Shown one piece after another: positions 1 through 8,090 of a DNA stretch of 64,000 bases; position 1 is the stretch's first letter; each line of letters starts with the position of its first letter. Source of the stretch: an uncultured Verrucomicrobiota bacterium (GTDB taxonomy: Bacteria > Verrucomicrobiota > Kiritimatiellia > CAIQIC01 > Lenti-01); contig CALMBO010000027.1 of assembly GCA_937860055.1 (NCBI GenBank), positions 248,001-312,000 of the forward strand. Reading direction: 5' to 3'. A program made the position numbers and the translations under genes. The notes beneath the pieces were generated by a model. That model saw only the letters and a list, made by a program, of their open reading frames with translations, was not told the DNA's origin and did no database searches.

Positions 1-1398
1 GCGCACATCCTCGACACCTACGGCGCCGACGCCCTGCGCCTCTACATGATCAATTCGCCCATCGTCCGCGCGGAGGACCTCTGCTTCTCCGAACAGGGCG
101 TCTTGCAATCGCTCCGCCACCTGCTCATCCCGTGGTGGAACGCTTACTCCTTCCTCGTCACCTACGCGAACATCGACGGCTGGACCCCGCAAGGCGGCGC
201 GGGAAGCCTGAAGTCCAAAGTCCAAAGTCCGAAGGACTCCAAACCTTCAGCCTTCAGTCTTCAGACTTCTACCTCCCCTTCAGCCTTCAGCCTTCAGCCT
301 TCCCCCTCTCTCATGGACCGCTGGATCCTCTCCACCCTCGACCGCGTCACCGGCGAAGTCGTCGCGGCCATGGACGCCTACGACCTCCAGCAGGCCGTGC
401 GCCCCTTGGTGCAGTTCATCGACGACCTCACCAACTGGTACATCCGCCGCTCCCGCCGCCGTTTCTGGAAGAGCGAGGACGACGCCGACAAAACGCGCGC
501 CTACGAGACCCTGCACACCGTGCTCCTGCGCCTGTGCCAGATCGCCGCGCCGTTCATGCCCTTCATTTCGGAGGAGATCTTCCGCAACCTGCGCGTGGAC
601 GGCATGCCCGAGTCCGTGCATCTCTGCGACTTCCCGCTGCCCGGCGGCCTCGCCCGCGACGAAGCCCTCGAAGCCCAGATGGCCAAAGTGCAGGAAACCG
701 TCGGCCTCGCCCGCCAGCTCCGCGCCGACTTCAACCTCAAGGTGCGCCAGCCCCTGGCCGCCCTCCACGTCATCTGCCGCGACGATGCCGTCCTGGACCT
801 CATCCGCCCGCTGGCCGACATCGTGGCCGACGAGCTCAACGTCAAGGAAGTCCGCTTCGGGCGCGACGAAACCGCGCTGGCGGAACTCTCCGCCAAGGCC
901 AACTACAAGACCCTTGGACCCAAGCTCGGCGGCCTGATGAAGAAAGCCGTCGCGGCCGTCGCTTCGTTCGGCGCCGAAGAACTAGCCCAGCTTTTGGATG
1001 GCCAGTCCGTCGTCGTCGTCCTCGACGGCAAGCCCGTCACTCTCGATCCGGCGGATGTCCTCATCCAGCGCACGCCGAAGGCCGGCATGGCCGTCGCCTC
1101 CAGCGGCGCGCTCGTCGTCGCCCTCGAGACGGAACTGACCCCCGCCCTCGTGCAGGAAGGCCACGCCCGCGAGCTCATCAACCGCATCCAGAATCTCCGC
1201 AAGGACAAGGATTTCGACGTGGCCGACCGCATTGCGCTGAAGATTTCGGCCGACGCCGAACTCCTCGCCGCCGTCGAAGCCCACCGCGACACCATCGCCG
1301 CCGAAACCCTCGCCGAGAAGCTGGAGGCCATGCAAGGCGCCGGCGATGTCGACATCAACGGCCACCTCTGCGCCCTCGCCATCGAACGCGCCGGTTGA
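1..1398 (+). CDS. ileS: Isoleucyl-tRNA synthetase, C-terminal part (5' end outside window)
   Basis: The reading frame is open from base 1, so the window starts inside the gene. The enzyme charges tRNA-Ile with isoleucine in the cytoplasm. What is visible is the end of the class I catalytic core (AHILDTYGADALRLYMI), then the anticodon-binding domain (MDRWILSTLDR, and a WYIRRSRRRFW helix), then a long C-terminal extension rather than the short zinc-finger end of E. coli IleRS. The phrase FLVTYANIDGW resembles the eukaryote-like, mupirocin-tolerant type 2 IleRS; that subtype is inferred. A low-complexity stretch of about 35 residues, made by heptanucleotide repeats (205-311), sits between the core and the anticodon domain and keeps the frame. 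No promoter is visible because the start is missing. Confidence 0.95.
   Translation, partial: AHILDTYGADALRLYMINSPIVRAEDLCFSEQGVLQSLRHLLIPWWNAYSFLVTYANIDGWTPQGGAGSLKSKVQSPKDSKPSAFSLQTSTSPSAFSLQPSPSLMDRWILSTLDRVTGEVVAAMDAYDLQQAVRPLVQFIDDLTNWYIRRSRRRFWKSEDDADKTRAYETLHTVLLRLCQIAAPFMPFISEEIFRNLRVDGMPESVHLCDFPLPGGLARDEALEAQMAKVQETVGLARQLRADFNLKVRQPLAALHVICRDDAVLDLIRPLADIVADELNVKEVRFGRDETALAELSAKANYKTLGPKLGGLMKKAVAAVASFGAEELAQLLDGQSVVVVLDGKPVTLDPADVLIQRTPKAGMAVASSGALVVALETELTPALVQEGHARELINRIQNLRKDKDFDVADRIALKISADAELLAAVEAHRDTIAAETLAEKLEAMQGAGDVDINGHLCALAIERAG
205..311 (+). repeat. Heptanucleotide repeat insertion inside ileS
   Basis: Two short imperfect arrays lie back to back. The first repeats a TCCAAAG-type 7-mer (about 211-230). 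The second repeats a CTTCAGC-type 7-mer (about 244-302). Three 7-mers make 21 bases, so the array encodes a seven-residue peptide repeat (PSAFSLQ). Total length keeps the ileS frame. The composition is poorer in GC than the flanking coding sequence. It falls at a domain boundary where an insertion should be tolerated. Confidence 0.8.
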
Positions 1399-1467
1399 TT
1401 TTTCAGAAAACGTTGTCGCCCCCCCCCCCCGCGCGTTTCTTAAAGACCGACGGGGGTCTTCGGCAAT

Positions 1468-1959
1468 CTATTCGGTGCGGCCAATGGCGTTCTGCTCGCG
1501 GAAAATCCGCTGGTTCCGCTCAGCCTCTTCGAACGCAGCGGCCACCGCCCGCTGATAGGCCGCCGACAGTTCCGGATCATACTCGTATTTCTTCTGCCAT
1601 TCCTCCGGCAGCAGCGGAAAATCCACCTTGGTCAGGCCTTCATCATGGCGAAAAGTCAGGCCATCCGGTTCGACCTTCCACACCTGGACGTTGCGGTAAA
1701 TCTGGCCATCCGTCGTGGCGACATCGTTGGAGCCCGGCGGCGCTTCGGAAACCGGCCCCGCCGGAATACGGAACTTTTCCTGCAGATACTCGGAAATATC
1801 GGCAGCGTCGCCAGCGGGCTTGATGGATACATCTTCCTGGTCGGATCGCTGGACAACGCGGTTGGTATCGGCCGGGCTCGCCGAGGCGGTCAGGTCCTCC
1901 CCCCAACCGGCCAGCGGCCACCCCAGGCACATGCAAAACAAAACACACCTGATTCTCAT
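1468..1959 (-). CDS. Small exported protein of unknown function
   Basis: A 163-residue protein with an N-terminal signal peptide (hydrophobic residues about 5-19, ending AGWGEDL). Residues about 84-135 form the best conserved-looking part: a TDGQIYRNVQVWKVEPDGLT strand-rich segment, then FPLLPEEWQKKYEYDPELS and a Lys/Glu-rich helix. From memory, similar small exported proteins occur in Verrucomicrobia-type genomes; their function is not known to me. The ATG is preceded by AAGAGGA at good spacing, which decides the start over the longer open frame upstream. It is convergent with ileS and divergent from the Nudix gene. A TAGGTT candidate -10 lies 26 bases before the start. Confidence 0.7.
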   Translation of the reverse strand: MRIRCVLFCMCLGWPLAGWGEDLTASASPADTNRVVQRSDQEDVSIKPAGDAADISEYLQEKFRIPAGPVSEAPPGSNDVATTDGQIYRNVQVWKVEPDGLTFRHDEGLTKVDFPLLPEEWQKKYEYDPELSAAYQRAVAAAFEEAERNQRIFREQNAIGRTE

Positions 1960-2139
1960 GGCATCCTCTTGATGGTGGAAGGATAACCTATCGCACGCTT
2001 CCTGGGAAGTCCCGTCACACCGCCTCCCCCCCCCTGCGCATTCCGGGACTGAAAAGTGCTTGGCAGAATCCCTGACCCTGCCGCGGCGGGGCCACTTCGC
2101 GCTGTTCCCGGCGGCCGGTTTCGGGCAAGATGCGGACCG

Positions 2140-2673
2140 ATGAGCGATCCAAACGAAATTTTTGAACTCTACGACCCGGCCGAATTCCGCGTCGTCGGCC
2201 GCGCCACCCGCGGCGAATGCCACGCGGACAAGTCGCTCATCCACGCCGTCGCCCGCATCCACGTCTGGGATGCGCGGGGCCGCCTGCTCCTGCAGCGGCG
2301 CTCGCTCTCGAAGGACATCCAGCCCGGCAAGTGGGACATGGCCGTCGGCGGCCACCTTCTCCCTGGCGAGGCTCCCGAGGCCGCCGCCCGGCGCGAGATG
2401 CGCGAGGAACTCGGCGTGGATCCCGTGAATCTTGTCTTCCTGCACCGCTTCCTGATGCGCTCGCCCGTCGAATCCGAATGGGTCTCCACCTATTCCACCC
2501 TCCATTCCGGCCCCTTCCACCCCGATCCCGGAGAAATCGACGAGCTGCGCTTCTGGTCGCACGACGACATCTCCGCCGCCCTCGGCACCGGCGTCTTCTC
2601 CCCCGCCTTCGAGGACGAGTACCGCCGTCTGCCACGCCCTGCCGCCGGAGGTCCGCCATGCCCGCCCACATGA
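2140..2673 (+). CDS. Nudix hydrolase (YfcD/IDI-like)
   Basis: A 177-residue Nudix protein. The box G-x5-E-x7-REUxEExGU is complete: GGHLLPGEAPEAA followed by RREMREELGV, at residues about 75-97. This motif binds Mg2+ and hydrolyses nucleoside diphosphates linked to another group. The N-terminal FELYDPAEFRVVGRATRGECH and the later WVSTYSTLH segment resemble the YfcD / isopentenyl-diphosphate isomerase-like branch; the substrate cannot be read from sequence. I chose the ATG at 2140 because the family N-terminus (LYD..) begins there; 28 extra residues upstream look non-coding. The next gene overlaps its last 16 bases. Confidence 0.85.
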   Translation: MSDPNEIFELYDPAEFRVVGRATRGECHADKSLIHAVARIHVWDARGRLLLQRRSLSKDIQPGKWDMAVGGHLLPGEAPEAAARREMREELGVDPVNLVFLHRFLMRSPVESEWVSTYSTLHSGPFHPDPGEIDELRFWSHDDISAALGTGVFSPAFEDEYRRLPRPAAGGPPCPPT

Positions 2674-3212
2674 CCCTGGGCGACATGGCCCGGGCGCTGA
2701 ACCGCCCGGCGATCGCCCTGACGAACCTCCAGAAGCGCTTTGAACTGCCCGTGTTCGCGGGCAGCGCCTATTCCCCCGCCTATTTCGCCTTCCTCCGCAA
2801 GATCTCGCACCTCGAACGCCTCGGCATCCCGGAAAAGGATCTCGTCGAGATCTGGAAAACCGAAAAGCACCTGCTCCAGCTCCTCCATTTCGATTCGACC
2901 GGCTCCTCCACATGGTATCTCGACGAGTGCACCCGCGCGCATCATCCCGAGCGCCGCCTCCTGCTCACCAACCACGACCTCGGCCCCGAATTCTCCCGGA
3001 AGGCGCTCCAGCCCCAGCTCGATTTCGCTCCCCGCTCCCGCGGCCTCTTCTCCCACAAGGAGGTCGGCGACGATGTCCAGCGCGTCCTGGACCGCTATTT
3101 TTCGCTTTTCTCGGCCCTCCAGGCCCAGGCCGCCGCCGAAGCCGAACAGCTCCGCCATGCCCTGCGCTGGTTCCCCCGCATCCGCCCTCCGCGCAAACCC
3201 GCAAAGGGTTGA
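2658..3212 (+). CDS. Hypothetical protein with possible MerR-like N-terminal domain
   Basis: A 184-residue protein, not recognised with certainty. GGAGG lies 6 bases before the ATG, and the gene starts 16 bases inside the Nudix gene in another frame, so the two are probably translated together. Residues about 5-75 (LGDMARALNRPAIALTNLQK, then a helix-rich KISHLERLGIPEKDL segment and WKTEKHLLQLLH) look like a small winged-helix or MerR-type DNA-binding unit. The middle part (TWYLDECT, LLLTNHDLG) is of unknown fold and the C-terminus is Arg/Pro rich. No effector domain is obvious. It could be a regulator or a structural protein specific to this lineage. Confidence 0.6.
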   Translation: MPAHMTLGDMARALNRPAIALTNLQKRFELPVFAGSAYSPAYFAFLRKISHLERLGIPEKDLVEIWKTEKHLLQLLHFDSTGSSTWYLDECTRAHHPERRLLLTNHDLGPEFSRKALQPQLDFAPRSRGLFSHKEVGDDVQRVLDRYFSLFSALQAQAAAEAEQLRHALRWFPRIRPPRKPAKG

Positions 3213-3226
3213 ACCCATTTTGCCAC

Positions 3227-3255
3227 TTGTGGCGGGCCGGAGGCGGGAGTAGGCT
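3227..3255 (+). promoter_or_regulatory. Promoter candidate for the SGNH hydrolase gene, leaderless layout
   Basis: TTGTGG (3227-3232), 17 bases, then TAGGCT (3250-3255). Only seven bases (ttttccc) separate the -10 from the ATG at 3263 and there is no Shine-Dalgarno sequence, so transcription would begin at or next to the start codon. Confidence 0.45.
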
Positions 3256-3262
3256 TTTTCCC

Positions 3263-4813
3263 ATGAATAGCCGCGGGATCGGGAGGCTCGCCTTCATCTG
3301 CCTGCTGGGCTGCACGGGCCCCGCAATGGCCGAGCTGTCGATCCGGTCCATCCAGTCCGCTTCCAACCAGGTCGAAATCGTGGGGGCCGCCAGCGCCACC
3401 CACACGAATCTGGAAATCTTCGCCCGCACGAACCTCCTCGAAGGCGGCTGGATCCCCGTGGCCTCCCTGGTCCCCGCCGGCGGAACCTCCGTCTGGGATT
3501 CCACGGTTTCCGCCACCTCCACCTTCTATCTCGTCAGCGATGCCAATCTGGACAGCGATGGCGACGGCCTGCCCAATGCCCGCGAAATCCTCGTCCTTCA
3601 TACCGATCCCGCCAAGGCTGACACCGACGGCGATGGCATCGGCGATGCCGACGAGCTCGTCGATGTCGTGGCCTATGAAGCCTGGCGGGGCGCCGAAGGC
3701 ACCTCGGTGGCCCCTGCCGAGGAGGAAACCCCCGGCTTCCTCGTCACCGCGAACGCCGATGGCGGCGCAAGCGATCCGCGCGAAGCCCGCCTCGTCTTCA
3801 AGGCGCTTCCGGCGGGTTGCGGCTGGACCCGCCACATCCGCTGCACGCCCGCCGGAAAACTGGAGTTCCGCTACACCAACGAAAGCGCCGCCGCCTGGGT
3901 CCCGACCAATTCCGAGGTCGAGATCCCGGGCGATGCCGGTGCGGATTTCATCCGAGATGTGGCGATGTACCAGGCCTCCGGCTGGGGCACCAACAACAGC
4001 GTCCGCCTCGAATACGTCGTAAGGGACCAGATCGGCCGCGTGGTCTGGACGGATGCCGTCCGCCTCCTGCGCCCCGTCGTCCTCGCCCTGGGCGATTCCA
4101 TGACCTACGGTTTCATGCGGGCCAGCAACGGCACCCGATTCACGCCGCCCACCAGCGACTACCTGGGCTGGTCGCTGGCCGCCAACTGGAGCGCCTATCC
4201 CAACGCCGACCAGTGGACCGCCGTCGGCAGCGCCAACATGCAATACGACATCCGCTACCAGGGCTTCCGCGGCTATCTCAACACCAACCTCTCCGGGTTC
4301 TACTGGGCGGGGGAAAACCCCCTCGGCCACGGCCCGTACCATATGGGCTACAACGGCGCCTACATCGGCCGCGTCCCTGTCCGCGCCCCCGTCGCCACCA
4401 TCGGCAACGCCCCCTGCTACGCCATCGTCCTTTTCTTCGCCGGCCTGAACGACGCCGTCAACAGCCATTCCGCCGCGACCATGTATGCCGACTGGAACGC
4501 CGCCGTGCAGTCCATCCTCTCCACCCGCTCCGGCAAGGGCAAGACGCTGGTGGTCGGCGTCACCCTCCCCAGGATGGCCACCTACTATTCGGGATATTCC
4601 AGCGCCAAGCAGGCCGAGCTGGTTGCCCTCAACGGCTTCATCCGGACCTACTCCATCGCCGCGGCGAACGCCCGCTACGCCTATGCCGACATCGAGAACG
4701 TCCCCCACGATTCCATCAGCGGCGTGGCCGACGACGGCCTCCATTATTTCTATCCCGGCTATGGCACCATCGCCGGAATCCTCGCGACCGCCGTCCGGAA
4801 CGGCCTCCATTAG
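3263..4813 (+). CDS. Secreted SGNH/GDSL-type hydrolase with calcium-binding repeats
   Basis: A 516-residue exported protein. Residues 1-23 are a signal peptide ending PAMA. Residues about 48-92 form a small beta module (ARTNLLEGGW .. FYLVS) also seen in other secreted proteins of this window. Two thrombospondin type 3-like calcium motifs follow (DSDGDG at 97-102, DTDGDG at 120-125). The C-terminal half is an SGNH hydrolase: block I ALGDSMTYG with Ser279, the FFAGLNDA block III, and DDGLH with Asp491 and His494. Such enzymes usually cleave esters, often acetyl groups on polysaccharides; the substrate is unknown here. It may act on plant or algal glycans outside the cell. The next gene follows after 9 bases. 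Confidence 0.8.
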   Translation: MNSRGIGRLAFICLLGCTGPAMAELSIRSIQSASNQVEIVGAASATHTNLEIFARTNLLEGGWIPVASLVPAGGTSVWDSTVSATSTFYLVSDANLDSDGDGLPNAREILVLHTDPAKADTDGDGIGDADELVDVVAYEAWRGAEGTSVAPAEEETPGFLVTANADGGASDPREARLVFKALPAGCGWTRHIRCTPAGKLEFRYTNESAAAWVPTNSEVEIPGDAGADFIRDVAMYQASGWGTNNSVRLEYVVRDQIGRVVWTDAVRLLRPVVLALGDSMTYGFMRASNGTRFTPPTSDYLGWSLAANWSAYPNADQWTAVGSANMQYDIRYQGFRGYLNTNLSGFYWAGENPLGHGPYHMGYNGAYIGRVPVRAPVATIGNAPCYAIVLFFAGLNDAVNSHSAATMYADWNAAVQSILSTRSGKGKTLVVGVTLPRMATYYSGYSSAKQAELVALNGFIRTYSIAAANARYAYADIENVPHDSISGVADDGLHYFYPGYGTIAGILATAVRNGLH

Positions 4814-4822
4814 CCGCCGCCC

Positions 4823-6457
4823 ATGAACCGCCCCCTTCTTCTGCTGCTGCTTGGTCTCGCGCTCTCCTGGCCATCCTGTCCGGCAGTCGCGGCCGATGCG
4901 CCCCCTCTTTTCCGCGTCGCCAGGGACGGACGCCTGGGCTTCGTTTCGCCCGCCGGCCGGATCGTTGTCCCTCTCCGTTACGAAGGCGCCGCACGCGCCT
5001 GGACCGAAGGCCGCCTCTGGGTGGTCGGTTCCGTCACGCAAACTTTCAGCGGCAACTTCATCGACGGCCAGGGCCGCGAGCTTCTTCAACATCCCGCCGC
5101 CCAGTTCGCCGACGATGTCCTGCGCGTTCCTCCTGATTTCTGGAATGGGAAAGCCATCGTCGAGATCGAGCCCGGCGTCAAAGCCTCCGTCGATGCCTCC
5201 GGGAACGTGATGCGCGGCGTCTCCCGCCGCGACAACACCCCGATGCCGCATGCCGTGAATGGACGCGTCGGATTCGTCGATCCCGCAGGGCGCGAAATTC
5301 TTCCCGCCCGATTCTCGGATGCCCGGCCTTTCGACGGCGATTTCGCCCCGGCGCAGAGCAACGGAGCCTGGGGCCTGGTCGACCGCAAGGGGGAATGGAC
5401 CCTGCCTCCGGAATACGAGGACATCGGCCCCTTCGGCCCCCGCTCCGCCTGGGTGCGCCGGGATGGCAAATGGGGCCTGGTGGATCATTCCGGCAAGGCC
5501 CTCTCTCCTTTCGCCTATGGCTCGGTCCTGTGGCTCTCTCCCTCCCGGGGCCTCTTCAAGGCCCGGCGCGATGGCATGGAAGAACTGCTCACCGATACGG
5601 GCGAAAGCCCGTTGTCCGTTCCCGTTCCGTCCATCGACCGCCTGACGGATCGCTCCATCGTCTTCCGCACGGAAGACCGGGAAGGACTCTACGATGCGGA
5701 TCTCCGCCGCGTCGTCCCGGCGCGCCATGAAAAGATCCTTTGCTGGGAAGGGCTGGAAGGCCAGGGCGTGGCGGTCCGTTCCGGCGGCAAATGGGGCCTG
5801 GTCCGGCCCGGTGGCGGCGACGAATTCCTTCTCCCGTTCGAGCATGACCTCCTGCAGAAGTGGAATGGCTTGATCGAGGCCCGCAAGGGCGGACAGATCG
5901 CCCTGTTCGATGCCGCCGGCAAGGCCCGCCTCCCTTGGGACGCCGGAGCGACGGAAATCCCCAATCCGCTTTTGGGCATGGTGAACGGCTTCGGCAAGCT
6001 GGTTTGCCAGGGAAAGGCGGGCCTCATCGACGGGGAAGGCGCCGTACGCTTGCCGTGCCTCTTCGAAGACGTCGGCATCTTTTCGGATGGCCTTGTCCCG
6101 GCCCGACAAGATGGGAAGTGGGGCTATGTCGCGCTGGATGGCGCATGGGCGATCGAACCTCGATTCGATGAAGCCCGCCCCTTCTCCGAGGGTCTCGCCG
6201 CCGTTCGCTCCGGACAACTCTTCGGTCTCATCGATGCCGCCGGAAATACCGTTGTTCCTTTCCGCTTCGCGGATGCCGGGCTTGCCCGCCAGGGGCGGAT
6301 TCCGGTGGCTTTGGACGAGGCCGGATCCCGGCGCTGGGGCCTGGTCGATCTCGCAGGAGATGTCACCTTGCCCATTGAATACGATGCGCTCGAATGGATC
6401 GATTCCGGCTCCGCACCCACGCGCATCCATGGCACCGTTTCCTGGGTGGAATACTAG
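4823..6457 (+). CDS. Exported WG-repeat protein
   Basis: A 544-residue protein with a signal peptide (LLLLLLGLALSWPSCPAVAA). The rest is built of WG (KWG) repeats: WGLVDRKGEWTLPPEYEDI, KWGLVDHSGKALSPF, KWGLVRPGG, KWGYVALDGAWAIEPRF, FGLIDAAGNTVVPF, RWGLVDLAGDVTLPIEY. Each unit is roughly 35-60 residues and is thought to make a beta-propeller-like surface. WG-repeat proteins are usually binding or scaffold proteins without catalysis. It starts 9 bases after the SGNH hydrolase and is probably cotranscribed with it, so it may act in the same extracellular process; that is inference. No other domain is visible. Confidence 0.85.
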   Translation: MNRPLLLLLLGLALSWPSCPAVAADAPPLFRVARDGRLGFVSPAGRIVVPLRYEGAARAWTEGRLWVVGSVTQTFSGNFIDGQGRELLQHPAAQFADDVLRVPPDFWNGKAIVEIEPGVKASVDASGNVMRGVSRRDNTPMPHAVNGRVGFVDPAGREILPARFSDARPFDGDFAPAQSNGAWGLVDRKGEWTLPPEYEDIGPFGPRSAWVRRDGKWGLVDHSGKALSPFAYGSVLWLSPSRGLFKARRDGMEELLTDTGESPLSVPVPSIDRLTDRSIVFRTEDREGLYDADLRRVVPARHEKILCWEGLEGQGVAVRSGGKWGLVRPGGGDEFLLPFEHDLLQKWNGLIEARKGGQIALFDAAGKARLPWDAGATEIPNPLLGMVNGFGKLVCQGKAGLIDGEGAVRLPCLFEDVGIFSDGLVPARQDGKWGYVALDGAWAIEPRFDEARPFSEGLAAVRSGQLFGLIDAAGNTVVPFRFADAGLARQGRIPVALDEAGSRRWGLVDLAGDVTLPIEYDALEWIDSGSAPTRIHGTVSWVEY

Positions 6458-6465
6458 CCGCCTCA

Positions 6466-6493
6466 TTGCAATTTCCGCAATCTGAAGTAGGTT
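6466..6493 (+). promoter_or_regulatory. Promoter candidate for the NDH2-like gene, leaderless layout
   Basis: TTGCAA (6466-6471), 16 bases, TAGGTT (6488-6493), then eight bases to the ATG at 6502. A GGAG directly before the start is too close to be a normal ribosome binding site. Confidence 0.45.
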
Positions 6494-6501
6494 ACTGGAG
6501 A

Positions 6502-7647
6502 ATGAAAAAGGACGTGGTCATCCTCGGCGGCGGATTTGCAGGTCGAAATGCCTGTCATGCCTTGCAACACTGCGGGCAATCGATTCTTTTGGTCGACCCT
6601 TCTCCGGTAACCACCATGCTCCCGTCCCTCCCGGATGTCGCCGGCGGCTGGGTTCCGGAACAGTTGGTTCAGCGCCCCCTCGCCGAATTCTTGCCGCCGA
6701 ATGCCACGCATCTGCAAACATCCGCTGCCGGCATCGACCTGGACGCCCGCACGGTCCATACGCCGGATCGAACCATCCCTTACGACTATCTGTTGATTGC
6801 CGCCGGCTCGGTCCCGAATTTCTACCACTCGTCTTTTCCCCGCGACCGGATGCACCCGCTGGGTTCCCTGGACGACGCCCGGCGTATCCGCCGCGATTTT
6901 GAGACCTATCTGCAAGAGACGAAACACCCCCGCCTGCTCGTTGCCGGCACGGGCTATACCGGTCTGGAGCTGGCGATGAGCCTCTTCTTCCGCGCCAAGG
7001 CCGCCGGCAAGCCCTGCGATGTGACCATCGTGGATCCTTCCCCGATCTTGCTGCCCTCGTTGCCGGACAAGCAACGCCAATACGTGCTGGATTTCCTGAC
7101 CGGCCATGGCGCCGAGGTGCGCCTGGGCGTCGCCATCGAATCCTTCGACGGCCGAAATGCCTCGGCAGGCGGGCGGACCTACGAAGATGTCTTCCTCTGC
7201 TGGGCCGCGGGCTCGGAGTTTGCCGTTCCCGAAATCCGCGGACGGGTCGAACGGCTGCGCGACGGCCGCCTGAAGGTGGCGCCGGACCTGTCGCTGCCGG
7301 AATATCCGAACGTCTTCGCCGCCGGCGACGCCGCCGCCATCGAGCAACGCGGCAAGGTCCTCCGCAAAGCGGTCAATTTTGCCTACTACGGGGGGCGCCG
7401 CGCCGGCCGCAACATCGCCCGCCGCCTGCGCGGGAGGCCGACCCGCCCTTTCCGTCCCGTGGATCTGGGCTGGGTCGTGCCGTTCCATGAAACGAGCATC
7501 GGCCGCCTGCCCGGCGGCCTCTGGGTGCACGGCCGCCTCGGCGTGCGGATGCATTATCTGATGTGTGGCGTCCGCAACTACTCCCTCGCCAACTTCGCAG
7601 GTTGCCTGCAACTGGCCTGGAAGCCGAACCAAGGAGAACACACATGA
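6502..7647 (+). CDS. NAD(P)/FAD-dependent oxidoreductase, type II NADH dehydrogenase-like
   Basis: A 381-residue flavoprotein of the two-dinucleotide-binding-domain family. The FAD-binding GGGFAG is at the N-terminus, a second Rossmann motif for NAD(P)H (VAGTGYTGLELA) is near residue 150, and the FAD-ribityl motif NVFAAGDAA is near residue 275. The overall pattern (YDYLLIAAGSVPNFY, an EDVFLCWAAG segment) fits NDH2-like enzymes that move electrons from NADH to quinone. The C-terminus is amphipathic and could touch the membrane. Its stop overlaps the start of the DoxX gene by four bases (ATGA), so the two are coupled. DoxX proteins paired with flavoenzymes suggest a membrane redox unit; this is inference. 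Confidence 0.8.
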   Translation: MKKDVVILGGGFAGRNACHALQHCGQSILLVDPSPVTTMLPSLPDVAGGWVPEQLVQRPLAEFLPPNATHLQTSAAGIDLDARTVHTPDRTIPYDYLLIAAGSVPNFYHSSFPRDRMHPLGSLDDARRIRRDFETYLQETKHPRLLVAGTGYTGLELAMSLFFRAKAAGKPCDVTIVDPSPILLPSLPDKQRQYVLDFLTGHGAEVRLGVAIESFDGRNASAGGRTYEDVFLCWAAGSEFAVPEIRGRVERLRDGRLKVAPDLSLPEYPNVFAAGDAAAIEQRGKVLRKAVNFAYYGGRRAGRNIARRLRGRPTRPFRPVDLGWVVPFHETSIGRLPGGLWVHGRLGVRMHYLMCGVRNYSLANFAGCLQLAWKPNQGEHT

Positions 7648-8063
7648 AACTGAAGAAACTCGCCTTCGATGCCGGCTCGGATCCCAACGTCGGCCTTCTC
7701 ATCCTCCGCGTCTTCATCGGCGCGGCGCTGCTGACCCACGGCTGGGGCAAGATGTTCGGCGGCCTGGAGAAATTCACCGGCTTCGTCGCCAGCCTCGGCG
7801 TGCCGGCGCCGGCCGTCATGGCCTTCCTGGCCGCCTTCGCCGAAAGCTTCGGCGCGATCCTGCTGGCCGTCGGCCTGCTGGCCCGGCCGGCGTCCTTCCT
7901 GATCGCCTGCACGATGGCCGTCGCGATCTTCGGCGCGCACAAGGGGCAGCCGTTCTCGGTGCAGGAGGCGGCATGGCTCTATCTGGTCCCCGCCCTGTTC
8001 TTCCTGCTCAAGGGCGCCGGCAAGTGGTCGCTGGACGCGCTGCTCTCGAAGAAGCTCGGTTGA
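7644..8063 (+). CDS. DoxX family integral membrane protein
   Basis: A 139-residue membrane protein with four predicted membrane helices. The first helix region has GLLILRVFIGAALLTHGWGK, typical of DoxX (R-x5-LLxHGxxK). The later SFLIACTMAVAIFGAHKGQP and a Leu-rich last helix also fit the family. DoxX proteins are linked to redox homeostasis or quinone-related steps, with no settled biochemistry. AAGGAG lies 8 bases before the ATG. The start overlaps the stop of the flavoprotein by four bases, so they should be made together. It converges with trmD, leaving 27 bases between the genes. Confidence 0.85.
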   Translation: MKLKKLAFDAGSDPNVGLLILRVFIGAALLTHGWGKMFGGLEKFTGFVASLGVPAPAVMAFLAAFAESFGAILLAVGLLARPASFLIACTMAVAIFGAHKGQPFSVQEAAWLYLVPALFFLLKGAGKWSLDALLSKKLG

Positions 8064-8090
8064 GAACGGCGGCGCGAAACCGCGTTTAGG

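Noticed and set aside
1419-1430. Run of 12 C after ileS
   Set aside because: Homopolymer of a kind prone to sequencing error; no structure around it supports a function. The nearby AAGACC/GGTCTT hairpin lacks a T tract.
3095-6466. A long open frame on the minus strand opposite the SGNH and WG-repeat genes
   Set aside because: Its residues are Gly/Ala/Asp/Arg-rich without motifs, and it lies fully antisense to two well supported genes. High GC content removes stop codons in such shadow frames.
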